A DNA stretch of 64,000 bases from Volutella citrinella (GCA_034401135.1 JAWZSP010000005.1:3224001-3288000); one strand, 5' to 3'; shown: positions 12,016 through 23,266, counted from the first letter of the stretch. Numbers and translations are program-made. Notes: generated by a model not told the origin, from the sequence alone.

Positions 12016-13159
12016 CTATGGCAGTGGTTTCTGTGCCCAGCAGTCAATCCAGTCTAGTTGAGCGTGAATCCGAGGATTGTTGAACGACTCAAAGATCCGG
12101 TTCCCCAGATCATTTGCTTCATCCGGGGTCACGCCCATGACGTCGCATCGTGTCAACATAGCGGCTACCCAGTCCTCATTGATAGTCTGGCAAAACACTC
12201 CCATCTCTCGCATCTTAATGTCTTGGTGCCACCGGCCGATAGGTATCTTTGTATGTCGCTCCTGTATGTCGATGAATCCAATCTCGCGCATAACATTGAC
12301 AATTTCAGACGGGAATCGTAGGTTCCACCCAAAAGTGTCAGTAAATTTTCCGTCGTCAACTAGTCGGTAAAATTCGTTCATTGGGTGATCATCCCCCGCT
12401 GTTCCATCTGTGGAGAATACGGAAGGAATGATCTCGTGGATCTCTATCCATCCTCCAGGCCGCAGGCTTCTAAAAGCGTGTCAGCATGTCATCTTCTTCC
12501 AGAGAAGCGTGGGCGTGGGCGTACTCGAATGATCTCTCCATGAGCTGACGAGGATTCCGTAGTGTTTGGAGTAACGCCCGAATATGGATCAAATCTGCAT
12601 TAACATATATGTTGGTCCAGGGACGGTATTGGTCCTCAAGGTCTTCAACGCGGAATTCGACGTTGGGTGGCGTCCAGTAGGGCTGAATAGGTGATAGATC
12701 CGTCCCAATTACTCGAGCGCTTGGGAAGTTTTCGGCCACTGGAGAAAATCATAAGTTCTCTGGTGGGCAGCATGAGATAGGGCGCAGGGCCTTACTATCC
12801 TGAGCCCAGAAGCCAACGCCTGTGCCAAGATCGACAATCTTCTGGGGATGGTCACCAATTGGGGCCAAGAATAGCTTCCCATCCAGCAAATAGTCCAAGT
12901 ACAGTTTGTGCTTAACTCCCTCGCGAACTTGTTCGGCGTCGTCATTGGGAAGCCCATACCTCCCCTGTAAAAATGCCTGATATCGCCTTGGTGAGAATTA
13001 GTCTTCTTGAGGCGTTCACTGATGGGGACAAGAGGAGTGGGTTCACCTTCCATGTTCATATGAGTGGAGCTCCCGAGTTCGCACTGATGTGAACTCTGAT
13101 GAGCCAAGGGAACCGCCGTAGTCTGAGGAAGGGTCTTCGTCTGGTTCATCACGCTCCAT
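12016..13159 (-). CDS. LaeA-like SAM-dependent methyltransferase
   Basis: Four exons, 13159..13047, 12986..12796, 12738..12525 and 12469..12016, give 323 aa. Introns are 60, 57 and 55 bp with GTGAAC, GTAAGG and GTACGC donors. Joining restores the family N-terminus (YEHGRRYQAFLQGRYGLPNDD), the SAM motif I VDLGTGVGFWAQD (residues 89-101), the acidic loop GTDLSP and the LRPGGWIEIHE strand. The start ATG gives MERDEPDEDP, an acidic disordered leader usual for this family. Members include the nuclear regulator LaeA and many cluster tailoring methyltransferases; this sequence does not decide between them. It faces the P450 gene divergently and sits next to a regulator and exporter, suggesting secondary metabolism. 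No large ORF covers the full gene because of the short introns, so automated calls may fragment it. Confidence 0.85.
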
Positions 13160-15476
13160 GACTCCCTAACGCTGGCACTGGCCAAGTGAGCAAGTTTGCG
13201 GGAGAAATGGGACGCAGGGAGAAGTGAGAATGGAGTGGGGAGAAAGGTCGGCCAGGACACATGAGCAGCAATGCCCCGAGAATGCAAGAGTACCAAACTG
13301 GAGCAGAAGCAGCAGCCCCAGCTGAAGGAGACAGGGTGTATGAGCAAAGGCAAAGAATGTGTGTGGGTCGTCCCTGGCTGTCGGTGCTGGCAAGACCACG
13401 GCAAGGTGAGGATCCCTCTTGGTTCCAGTGACAAGGGACGGGCCCGGAGATGAGAGGATGCTAGAGCCTAGGGATGGAACGCCATGAACGCAACTCCCAG
13501 CCAAAGCACCCAAGCCACCGGGAAGCCTGGGCAGCACTGGGAGGACTGAGACGACCCAGCAAACTGGGCCGTGTGGAGGGAGGGCGGTCGTCGGATTGGC
13601 TCAATGCGGGGGGTTGCAACGGGGGCCGCTTCCAGAAGAGCGGGAGGGAGGGTCGGCCAGCCCCAGGAGTCTGGTTCGGGCCCAGAAGCGTGGTCGTTAA
13701 CGTTTTCCCGCCGGATGGACGTCTTTTGTCGACCAGTCGGGCAGCTCTTGTTCATGCCATCAGTCCCCAAGTCGCACAAGATCGGCGGCCTTTTCTGCAA
13801 CCTGGTTGTGACGTGGTCAAACAAGCTGCTGTGCAGTAGTCGAGGGGAACATTGCTGGTGCTGGCGCTGGTGCTGAGGCGGTCCTCCGTAATCACGACGC
13901 AGCAAGTGATGGCGGTACGACTTGGCTCATGCAGCTGCCTGCCTGCACATATGATGCTACAGTACGTGGGTGGGCGGCGGGTCGCACTAACGACGATTGG
14001 CAGTTGCCTCAGCAGGTGGTGACTGGCTCGGGGGTGCAGACATGTATGACGACGTAGCAAACAATTTCAACGAAAGGGGAGAACGACGGCTTCATTTCTC
14101 ACATTTGCCAAGAATCGGAGTGCAGCGATCCCGTTTCGGCTCAATGAGGCTGGTGTGCTGTGCTGGCCGGCAGGTCAAGCAAGCCATGGTGCCATCATCC
14201 ACTGGCGACCCCTCACTCCCTGAGCCACTCAGCAAAAGTGCCACCCGGCACCCTGGCTTGCCTGGCTTGCCTGGTTAGACGGATGCAAGAAGTGCATAGG
14301 CTGAAGTGTGTGGCTGCATGTTTGCCTGCAGTACAGTACATGCATTCCCGAGCTTTAGTGGCCAAATGCGCCATCGGTCAAGCTATCGTTCGTTAAGTTG
14401 GTAGCGTCTGCAGATCACGTGGCAAAGCTGTTCCATCGCGGCTTCCTGCAGTCAGTCGCTTCCATATCGAGAGTGTAGGAGCTGTGGGACCAAGATGCAG
14501 CATTTGTAAGTTGGCATCATACCTCGGCTCACTCGACGCAATGCAAAGGTGCGCCAACAGCGTGCGGGCGGATCGATACATGGAGGCGCAGCGGCGAGTC
14601 AGACATAATACATTTCGGGGGCAGAGCCAGCAGAGGGAGGAGGGCTAATTCAGGCAGCGGCGATTAGGAAAGTTTTCGGGTTGTTTCCCACGCGGGTTGC
14701 TGCAAGCAATTGCTGTCCGATGGATGTCCGGTCTCTGGCTAGGGAGTCAAGGCGTGGTCGGGGCGCCCGAAGATTGGGGTTTGGGACCCCAAACTTGCCG
14801 TTGGACTCGCTCAAAATGTCCGCCCGTCCAGTCTAGGAACTGGTTCAGCCCTGGGGTCGAAACCTTATAGGCAAAAGAGAACAACGGAACGTCCGCCAGA
14901 GGTCAATGACTCAATACATAAGGTACTACTAGTAGGTAGGGAGCATGTAGTTTAGCAGGAACTAAGTATCTATTGTGGCTGGCCTTTCAACAACGCTAGA
15001 CGCATGTTCTGCACATATCCTCCGTGGGATGCTATTTATAATCCGATAGTCATGGCCAACCAGGGCGGAATCCCTCTTTCGACGAAACCCAAGTCCTTGT
15101 CTAGTGCTTCTATATTCGCCGACGAGATACAGTCAGTCCATGATGATTCAGGCATGGCCGAAGCGGGAATCCGCTGCGCGTCATCAGCGCCTCTTTGCGT
15201 CCGGGCGTCGCGAAGCCTGAGCCGCACTCTCCACACATCCTCTGACACTGCCAGAATAAGCAGATCCTAAATGCAAGTAATGGATCCTTCCATTCGCCAC
15301 CAAGGTGGTGGGTGGTGTAGGTGGCAAGCATGCGATCCTGCGCTTGCTGTATGCGCGACCCGGAATGATCCCTGCCATCTATATAATTGGCCTGCTCCAC
15401 GCTCCTAGCTTACTTCTTAGGCATCAAGGATTCATATTTCAGCTCACAGAATACTCCAGTTGCCTTTGACGCAAAG
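13160..15476. promoter_or_regulatory. Divergent intergenic region, methyltransferase / P450
   Basis: 2.3 kb between the divergent starts. It has short direct repeats (three GCTTGCCTG-type units at about 14255-14277) and a CTACTAGTAG palindrome near 14925-14940. Open frames here are short and unrecognised. No backbone biosynthetic gene is hidden in it. Confidence 0.45.
15380..15387 (+). promoter_or_regulatory. TATA-like box of the P450 gene
   Basis: TATATAAT lies about 90 bp before the P450 start ATG at 15477, a normal spacing for a fungal TATA element plus short leader. Assigned by position and sequence only. Confidence 0.45.
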
Positions 15477-17378
15477 ATGGATGCTATCAAGGACCTCGCA
15501 ATCGGGGACATCGTGGCCCGGCTGCGCTGGCTACTGGTTGTGCCCGTCATCTTCGCACTCTATGCTGTGGCGCAGTTCATCTGGGCTGGATATCGTGCGA
15601 GGAGCAGAATAAGGAAACTCAAGGCGCAAGGCATAGTAAGGATATTTCTCCTTCGTTTCTGGCCAATTTAGGGTGTGCCTAACATGCGTTACAGCCTACC
15701 ATACCTCACTCGCTCATATCCGGACACCTTTATATCAGGAAGGAGTTTAGGAAAGAATATCCGCGGGACGCACACATCTTGCATCTTCAACTATGGATTG
15801 GCAACAACTTCAAGAAGTTCTTCCCAGAACTGGATCAAGTTCCCCCAATCGTATACTTGGACCTATGGCCCGTCTTCAAAAACCCCTTGGCCATCGTCTT
15901 CGATCTTCAGATGGCCCGGCAGCTCACCCAAACCTCAGCGCTGCCGAGGAGTGATATCCAGAAGAGCCTCGTAACCTCCCTGACTGGCAACGATGACCTA
16001 TTTTCCATGGATGGTCAAAACTGGAAGACGTGGCGCAACAGATTCAGCCCTGCATTTAGCAACAAGAATATCATGGCACTTACTCCAGCCATCATTGACG
16101 AAGTGGAGATTTTTTCCAATTTGCTAGAGCAGATGGCCGGTAATGAAGGAGAATGGGGCCCTGTGTTCCAATTAGGGCCCAAGACAGACAGGCTCACCCT
16201 CGACGTCATTTCCCGTGCGGTTCTGTAAGTGATTCTCTCCAAAGGCACGTCTGTCTTGCCACTTAGCTGGGGTGCTAACAGCTATGTAGGGACAACAGGC
16301 TACTCGCGCAGACGTCTCCAAATGAATCGCCGTTTCGCGTTGCCATCAACGAAACCGTCCGGCTTGGAATTAAGACTATAACTACCTCTTCTATAAGTAA
16401 ACGACTTCATTTCCGAGCCTGGGCAGCCTCTCAGAAATTGCTTGCCTACCATACGGCTTGCATGGGCAACTACCTCAGACCCTTCATAACGCACATTATC
16501 GGAAACGAAGCCGAGTCGGGGAAGAGGAAAACAATCGTCAAGCTAGCGTGGGATAGCTTTGTGGCCGAAAAAGGAGCCGAGATATCCCCATCCTCAAGCG
16601 CAGGCTTTATTGCAGCGATGACCAACCAGCTCAAGATGGTGCACTTCGCCGGTATGGATACGACTAGTACAACTATCTGCTGGGCGTTCAAGCTCCTCCA
16701 AGATAACCCAGAGTGCTTGGCCAAAGTTCGAGCGGAACACGACGAGGTCTTTGGAGCGGACCTGACACGCACAACCCAACTCGTTCGAGAGTCTCCCAAC
16801 CTCCTCAACCAACTGCCCTACACTACTGCTGTAATCAAGGAAACCCTTCGAATCAACGCGCCCGTATCGACTCAGCGGCAAGGCCAGCCCGGGTTCTTCC
16901 TGAGCCCGCGAGACTCTGCTACAAAGTACCCAACCGAAGCATGTTTTGTCGATGAGGGTACCTACTGGCTACACCAAGATGCTCGACTATGGGTACAGCC
17001 CAAGGACTTTTTGCCTCAGCGCTGGCTCGCAGCCAAGGGTGATCCGCTATACCCTCTATCGCATTCATTCCGGGCCTTCGGGCTCGGTGCCCGATCTTGC
17101 GTGGGCCAGGAGCTTGCGCTTAATGAGATACGGCTCGTCTTGGCAGTTGTTGCTCGGAAATTCGATGTTGCAGAGGCATGGAACAAGTGGGATGAGCTCA
17201 AGTAAGTGTTTTTTTTCAATCTGGACGGCGCTAGGCGCCGAATTGAAACACTACTAACCAGCGGAACAGAGGCCCTGACTACCCGAAGCGCGCAATCGAT
17301 GGACAAAGATTGTATCCCACTGGAATCGGCCCTGCGCATTTGAAGGATGACATGCCGGTTCATGTCAGATTGCGCTAG
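15477..17378 (+). CDS. Cytochrome P450 monooxygenase
   Basis: Four exons, 15477..15635, 15695..16224, 16290..17201 and 17270..17378, give 569 aa. An N-terminal membrane anchor (about residues 18-43, LRWLLVVPVIFALYAVAQFIW) places it on the ER. The oxygen-binding I-helix reads AGMDTT (residues 350-355), the K-helix ETLR (E414, R417) and the heme loop FGLGARSCVG with ligand C500. All key motifs are intact. The last intron (17202..17269) has two nearby acceptors; only AACAG|AGGCC keeps the frame into GPDYPKRAIDGQ. Overall layout resembles the fungal P450s that oxidise secondary metabolites, but the substrate cannot be read from sequence. It is divergent from the LaeA-like methyltransferase and could act with it. 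Confidence 0.9.
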
Positions 17379-17910
17379 CTCCGATGACCGGCAGCATATA
17401 GACTTGGTTTTGTTGTCTTGATTCCCTTTGTAAGACCAGCATCTGTCCTTATATCCGCTAGAATAGAACAATTCCCTGCTTAGTTTAGTTACTCGAACAT
17501 GTAAAACACATCGTAAGAGTTGCCAGATATCTACAGCTACTTTTTAAATCCGTCGTTGCAACAGTAAGAGCGGGAAACGTTACCCATCGCCGCAGTAGTT
17601 CATCCGTGTGGCTGGCCGGACAGTTCTGTCAAGCATCCTCCATCCTATGTTGTCGATCTGATGAATGTCTATATAGGTAAACCTAACTGCATTCGAGTTA
17701 AACGGCCCTCATTTGTCTGGTTGCTCATGCAAGTTATGGTCATCTGCTGCTGAATTCAAAGGGCCAAAGCGCATCCATCGCGCATCCATCGCGTTCCGCA
17801 GCACAGTACTGTAGGACTCCTACCAGCACAGGCCACCAGTATTACAAATGTTAATCATGACTTACGCCACTCATCCTGTTGACATTCTTCTATGTTTCAT
17901 TATATAGGTA
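17379..17910. other. 3' flank of the P450 gene
   Basis: No open frame of note. It contains a tandem of GCATCCATCGC at about 17770-17790. Directly followed by the TIR element. Confidence 0.45.
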
Positions 17911-17935
17911 CAGGCCTTGGGGATCAGAGTTGTCA
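17911..17935 (+). repeat. Left terminal inverted repeat
   Basis: Begins CAGGCCTTGG and ends GAGTTGTCA. It differs from the reverse complement of the right end only at positions 8 and 9 (TG against CA). Preceded by TA. Confidence 0.8.
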
Positions 17936-17974
17936 ATAGGTGGGCCTTGATGTTCGTACCAGTGGCGATAGTGG

Positions 17975-18054
17975 TGGTGCAGGACATCTTCCTTTTCCTG
18001 TCGTATTCGCAGTAGACGCCACCGAAGAGCCCGAGCTGATGGTGCAGGTTTTCC
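17975..18054 (-). pseudogene. CDC45 coding fragment inside the element
   Basis: On the minus strand these 80 bp match the plus-strand CDC45 sequence at 19815..19894 with five mismatches (about 94 percent), without gaps. The reading frame is kept: the fragment reads PAPSARALRWRLLRIRQEKEDV where CDC45 has the same residues except R-R and M. Similarity stops sharply on both sides, inside the element. It has no start or stop of its own and is far too short to work as CDC45. A transcript of the plus strand here would be antisense to CDC45 mRNA. Confidence 0.8.
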
Positions 18055-18098
18055 TGGTAGACAAGTACCTGTAGGCTGTGTCAATCTAGGACTGTTAC

Positions 18099-18123
18099 TG
18101 ACAACTCTGATCCCTGAGGCCTG
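18099..18123 (-). repeat. Right terminal inverted repeat
   Basis: Reverse complement begins CAGGCCTCAGGGATC and ends GTTGTCA, pairing with the left end at 23 of 25 positions. Followed by TA, matching the flank of the left end. Confidence 0.8.
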
Positions 18124-18334
18124 TATTGAAATAAACGAAACCTAATACTATACTTGCCTAATCTGCACCTTAACGCATCTAGACATCTGCTAGTAGCGAC
18201 GCTGAATTGCAGTTGTAGCACTATTGGCATCCTTACGGGAGACGGAGCGATTCACATTTTAAAATGCTTGTGGCCCGTAGTGCCACTGCGCGCCGGCAGG
18301 CAGTTCGTGGCTCCGTCAATTAGCAGGAGCCGCC

Positions 18335-18756
18335 ACGCGCCCGCTCTTCCAACGGCGGATGGCGGGGTCAACCGCCCTAAGCCACAGCCAACGAGCCCGG
18401 GCATCCATGGGTGCAACCCCTGCAGGCCCGATTTGGCATCGCACCTGCTGTCGCGTCACAACGTCGCGTCGCCAAAAACGCGGTCGTCCAAGCGGCCCGC
18501 CCTAGGAGGTACCTGCCGGCCAAATTATCGCCGCCCTCAACAACCACTCTCGCATCCACGACCACAACCACAACCACGACCACGGTGGACTGTATACACT
18601 CCGGCATTCTTCTCCCCGAGCTCCAGCAGCGCAAGCCAGCATTTAATCGTCGATATTTGTATTTCGTCTTGTTATTTGTCCCCACCCCGGCTTTTGGCAC
18701 TACCCATTCGAGTCGGAAACCCACCAAAGCGTCTAGTCTCCATCGTACTTTACGCG
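18335..18756. promoter_or_regulatory. Cluster of ACGCG (MCB-like) motifs upstream of CDC45
   Basis: ACGCG occurs at 18335-18339, 18478-18482 and 18752-18756, and its complement CGCGT at 18452-18456 and 18465-18469. This is the core of the MluI cell-cycle box bound by MBF-type factors, which drive G1/S genes including CDC45 in yeasts. The motif is short and the region GC-rich, so several could be chance. Confidence 0.35.
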
Positions 18757-18894
18757 ACACTCCACGCCTTCGCGCCCCGAATTTCCTGCTCCTCCGAGTC
18801 CACGCCCAACGCCATTGTGTGCCCGCCGTATGCCCCATGATATTTTGCGGCGCATGGGCATAGAGGCAGAAACACACAGAAGCTCTAAGCAGCC

Positions 18895-21550
18895 ATGTAT
18901 CTCCCACGGTCTTTGATATCGAAACTCTATATCCACTTGCAGAACACCCGCCATCCGCTTTCACCACCCGTCCTGATACTCGTCGCCCTCGAACCAGATG
19001 CCCTCTGCGCCTGTCGCGTCCTGACGCGATTGCTCAAGCATGACTACATCCCTCACAAAATCCAACCCGTGTCTGGGTATTCGGACCTGGAAAAGGTTGG
19101 CCGCGAGCTTGTGGTACCAATGATGGAGTCCCAGGGCGGCAGTGGCGGTGTAGTGGTTTGCCTTGGAGTAGGCGGAATGGTGGATCTTGGTCCTTTGCTT
19201 GGTCTTGAACCCGAGGGCGAGGAAGCCCCTTTCAGTGGTGTGGAGGTTTGGGTCCTCGATGCCCACCGGCCGTGGAATCTGGGAAATGTCTTTGGCGGGT
19301 TTCCGCTAGACCCTGCCGAGGAAGCCTCGTCTTCATACCAGTCAAGAAGCCCAGCGGGTGTTGATGGTGGTCAAATAACCCGCACTTACAAGCCTGGAAA
19401 GGGAGGAATCGTGGTTTTCGACGACGGCGATATCGACGAAGGCCTCGACACAGAACGTGGCGCGTATCTAGCATTGGTGGACATGCCAGATCTCGATGGC
19501 GACGATGATTTGGGCGACAGCGATAGCGACGACGACGATGACGTGGGGGGACGGGAAATTACACACGCAGGGCAAAAGCGGAAAAGCTCTGATTTACCAG
19601 ATGACGACTTCAGTGACGACGAGCGACCACGGCAGCGTAGGAGAAGTAACTCGGTAGGTCAGCCGAATCTTGCCATACCGAGTCTGCTAACATGATGTAG
19701 TCGAGCCCAATACCTGAATCTCCTACAAGGCCTCAAGCTAGGGGCCTTGTGTCCCTCCGTGGCCCAGAGTTTGGATTATCGAGCGACCCGGTAGAGCCGC
19801 CATCCGGCGCACAAGGAACACCTGCACCATCAGCTCGGGCTCTTCGGCGACGTCTACTGCGAATGCGACAGGAAAAGGAAGATGTCCTTCACCAATACTA
19901 CAAAGTGGGCTCTTCTTTTTCTGAGCCCCTCTCCTCAATGATGTACTCGCTGGCATCGGAGCTTGGACGAGAGGATAACGACCTTCTCTGGCTTACCATT
20001 GTTGGTGTCACATCCATGGAGCTCTATGGGCGCTCCTCGGCTGGTCTTGCGGCCCCAGTCCGACGAGGTGATCGAAGTAGACCGACGGGATGGCTAGGCA
20101 TCCGAGGAGCAAGGATACGACAGCTTTTGCGCGACGAAGTGCGACGATTGAACCCACCAGAGATTACCAATGGCCGAGTAGCAACCGATAACACCGGAGT
20201 CATCCCCACCACTGCACGAAATCCCGAAGATACGGGCATTCGTCTCTCCCCGGAACCTCGCTTTCTTCTCATCCGACACTGGAGTCTTTATGACAGCATG
20301 CTCCACTCTCCCTACCTGTTCTCGCGCCTAAAGACTTGGAGCGAGACCGGCATCAAGCGGCTCCACAAACTCCTTGCCAAGATGGGCGTCAGTCTTGCGC
20401 AGTGCAAGCAAAGCTATACTCATATGGACATGATGCTTAAGCGCGAGCTCAGGGCCAAGCTTCTCAAGTATGGCTCGCTGTATAACCTGGACGAAATGGT
20501 TCCCTCGGCCGACACGGACGAGATGGACCGGGGTGGCGCCAAGGACGGCTGGGGCTTCGTGCGTAGCTGGGGTTGGAGAGCGACTCTCAGTGCACAAGAC
20601 GTCGGTGTCGTTATTGGAGCACTGCTGGAAGTCGGAAAGCATGCCAATAACGCAGACAACTCTGTTGCCCCGAGTCAGATGTTGAGAGAGATTGAGGAGG
20701 AGGTAGAATTTGCCGCCCAGGGTGAGGAATATATTGGGAGGTTCTGGGAGGCCTACGATGCGCTGGAAGAGTAAGTCCAACATAATCATCATCCGTTTCC
20801 AGTCGTGGTGCTAACATGGACAATAGCATCGATGCTCTGAAGGCCGGCCTGCCCATAGCCCAATTTCTTCACCGGGCGATCTACCGCACGGGAACATCTC
20901 TCATCAACAAAAAACAGATCAAGCACCTCCGAGCCTTTCGCATGTGCGTGGTCAAAGAAGGCCCCGATGTTCAGTTGTTCACCCATCCCGCCGCCCTCAC
21001 GAAGCTATCCTTGTGGATCGGGGAGGCGCTTGCCGAGCAAGAAAAGGAGACGCACGGCAAGCTCTCGCATGGTGGCCGCGGAACGCCCCTAGTTGTCGCC
21101 AGCCTGAACGAGAAGCGCGGAGTGTATGTTGTCGTCGGTACAGGCGGTGGCGGTGGCCCTGACAGCACACTTCTGGATCGCGAGAGTGCCAAGAAGCGAA
21201 AGGAGGAGAGGGAGGCCAAACTAAAGCAGAAAGAAGCGTCACGCCTGGCCAAGCAAAAGATTAGGGAAGAGAAACGGGCGGCCCGTCGAGATGCTGGCGA
21301 TGATGACGAAGTAGAAACGGAATCAGAGGGATCCGACTCGTCTGACTCGGAGGATGAGTCTGATGACGAGGATGTCGAACACGAAAAGGGTTACGGCCTA
21401 AACAAGTTTGGAAGCGCGTTCCAAGAGGTGGTTTCGGAGACAAACACACGCGTGCGCATCGACAGTTTCGAGCACTGCGTAGTGGAGGTCAAGAAGGAAG
21501 ACTTGGGCGGGTTCCTTGAGAGCCTGAGCATGAAGGCGGTTGTGGGATGA
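18895..21550 (+). CDS. CDC45: CDC45 DNA replication initiation factor
   Basis: Three exons, 18895..19653, 19701..20770 and 20827..21550, give 850 aa; introns are 47 and 56 bp. The N-terminus (MYLPRSLISKLYIHLQ, then ALCACRVLTRLLKHDYIPHKIQPVSGYSDL) is the DHH-like start typical of Cdc45, followed by the WVLDAHRPWNLGNVF segment and a long acidic loop. RRLLRMRQEKEDVLHQYYKVGSSF and LGREDNDLLWLTIVG are family signatures. The C-terminal part has the FLHRAIYRTGTSLINKKQIKHLRAFR region plus a charged insertion (KKRKEEREAKLKQKEASRLAKQK, then acidic). Cdc45 joins Mcm2-7 and GINS as the CMG helicase in the nucleus. The first intron is only 47 bp. An 80 bp piece of exon 2 has an inverted copy in the element about 1.8 kb upstream. 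Confidence 0.95.
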
Positions 21551-22339
21551 GGAAACACAAGAGTGGGTAGCGGGACAGGCACCTCACCTTATGTCTAATG
21601 TAGTCTGTCAGCATGTTGTTGGAAATCGAACAGCGGGTGGGATCTTGGTCGTGTTGACTTTACAGGAGGTTGGCAACGGAGTATGAGCATCATGAACTGG
21701 ATGGATGGGCACAGCATGTCTTGGGAGCATAGAACTGGTGTTATGCTGTACTACTAGTAGTTGGCCGAATGGTACTCGATTCTGTACAGAGCCCATGGTC
21801 GTTCTGGCGATTTTCGTGGCGATATGAAACGACAGCCCGTGCAGTAATATGCTGAACCCCCTTTCCCGGGCTTGAAAAGTTGAGTAATCGACGGACGTGG
21901 CGGTGGTGTAGACACGACGCTTGCGTTTTCGGATTAGTGATGGGGACGCTGGCAGCCTCCCATTGCGCAAACCAATTGGATTGGGCTGATGCTGATTGGC
22001 AAAGCGGTTGGCGGTGGCTTGCCCAGACGGCGTAAGCAACGTCGCTGCCCCGAGAGACCAGGCTCTATCAGGCTTCAGGGGCACGACGTGAATGGATGGA
22101 GGAAAAGTGCTACGTCAACCATTGCTCCACGTAGGGCTGCTCTAGTAAATGATGGGTGATTCATTGGGTTGGCGCAGTGTCGTGCTTCTGGTTAGCACGT
22201 GTAGTAACTTGGCGCTGGCCTGGATTGCTTCAGCATTGAAATGCATATAAACACTTCCTTGCGGCCTGCATGGTGCTATTGACCAAAGCATTCATCGCCA
22301 GCATTTTCGCAGATATTATCCGGAACTCGCCAATGCAAG
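21551..22339. other. Intergenic, CDC45 3' flank and hemerythrin promoter
   Basis: No open frame with recognisable sequence. A TATA-like site lies near the right end. A CTACTAGTAG palindrome is at about 21749-21759. Confidence 0.45.
22244..22251 (+). promoter_or_regulatory. TATA-like box of the hemerythrin-like gene
   Basis: CATATAAA sits about 90 bp before the ATG at 22340, a normal distance. Assigned by position and sequence. Confidence 0.45.
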
Positions 22340-23266
22340 ATGGCCGCCGCTACGCAGTGGGTCGAAACTCCGTTCAACCTCATCAGCAGCTCAAAGTCGG
22401 GCGACAAGGAACGTCGTTGCAGTGACTGGACCCCATTGAGACGACGGGTGCTAACAACGGAGGTACAGACCGATAGCCGTGTTACGGGCGCTAGGAAGTT
22501 TGCTGCTGATATGACGGCGATTCACAACGAGGTCCTTCGAGGCCTCAACGCCATATACAACCAGGCACCAGGTGTGGCGGCCAGGGGCACGGCCAAGGAC
22601 AAGCTCGACTTTGCCAACTTTGCAGCCGCTTGGGCTAAGTTGCTGGGGGAGCACCATGACTTTGAGGAGACGCGCGTGTTCCCTGAAATCGGCCGCCTGA
22701 CTGGCGTTCCAGGCATAATGGACGGCAACATTGCCGAGCACAAGGTATTTCATGAAGGCCTTAAGAGCCTAAGTGAATACCTCGAGCAGACGCGGGCCAG
22801 TGAAGCCGCATTCAATGCCGAGGATCTGCGGGCCATCATCGACTCTTTCGGGCGCGCTCTTAGAAATCACCTTCACAATGAGATTGACACGCTCTTGGGC
22901 CTGGAGAAGCACGAAGATTGTGTCGACTGGGGCAGCTGGTTTGCCAAGACGCTCAACGACTCCACGAATGAACAGATGAAGTCGTCGACGTACCGGGTGG
23001 GTGAGCTCCTTAGCAACTGCGCGCTGTTTGGTTGGCAGAAACAAGACTAATGACAGCTGTTCGCCCGTGCATAGACGGATGTGTTCCCGCTAATCATTGT
23101 CCTACATGACAAGGAATTCGAGGGCGGGGTGTGGAAGGACTTTCCGCCCATTTCGCAGACTTTGTCTCTCATTATCCGGTGGGCATTCATGAAAAGACGC
23201 AAAGACTGGTGGAGGTTTTCTGGTTGTGACTTTAGGTCGAGACCACAGGAACTCCCGTTTGTTTGA
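22340..23266 (+). CDS. Hemerythrin-like HHE domain protein
   Basis: Two exons, 22340..22996 and 23075..23266, give 282 aa; the intron is 78 bp (CGG|GTGGGT ... CATAG). The first exon has the histidine pattern of an HHE iron-binding four-helix bundle: H62 in AIHNEVLRGLN, H105-H106 and E110 in LGEHHDFEETRVFPE, H134/H138 in AEHKVFHEGL and H177/H179 with E181 in RNHLHNEID. The second exon gives the usual C-terminal tail (DKEFEGGVWKDFPP ... DWWRFSGCD). These fungal proteins are uncharacterised, with oxygen, iron or nitric-oxide handling suggested by family. Residues about 18-50 look unlike the family and could hide an unspliced piece, but no alternative splice keeps the frame. Confidence 0.8.

Larger units (their letters stand above)
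17911..18123. mobile_element. 213 bp MITE-like element with host gene fragment inside
   Basis: The element is bounded by 25 bp inverted repeats (17911..17935 and 18099..18123) that match at 23 of 25 positions, each starting CAGGCCT and containing GGGATCAGAGTTGTCA. A TA dinucleotide flanks each end outside the repeats (17909-17910 and 18124-18125), as expected for the TA target-site duplication of the Tc1/mariner-pogo/Fot1 superfamily. It has no transposase. The interior holds an 80 bp copy of the CDC45 coding sequence (17975..18054, minus strand). Together this is a non-autonomous element that seems to have captured host coding sequence. The superfamily is inferred from the TA and CAG ends only; no other copy of these ends was noticed in the window. 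Confidence 0.75.

Noticed and set aside
14920..14942. CTACTAGTAG palindromes (also near 21750 and 37380)
   Set aside because: Short TAC/TAG-type simple motifs that recur in intergenic DNA here; no flanking duplication or shared ends to suggest an element.
22396..22468. Intron inside the first hemerythrin exon (GCTAAC branch-like, GTACAG acceptor)
   Set aside because: Neither the GGAG nor the GTACAG acceptor gives a length that keeps the reading frame with the available donor.
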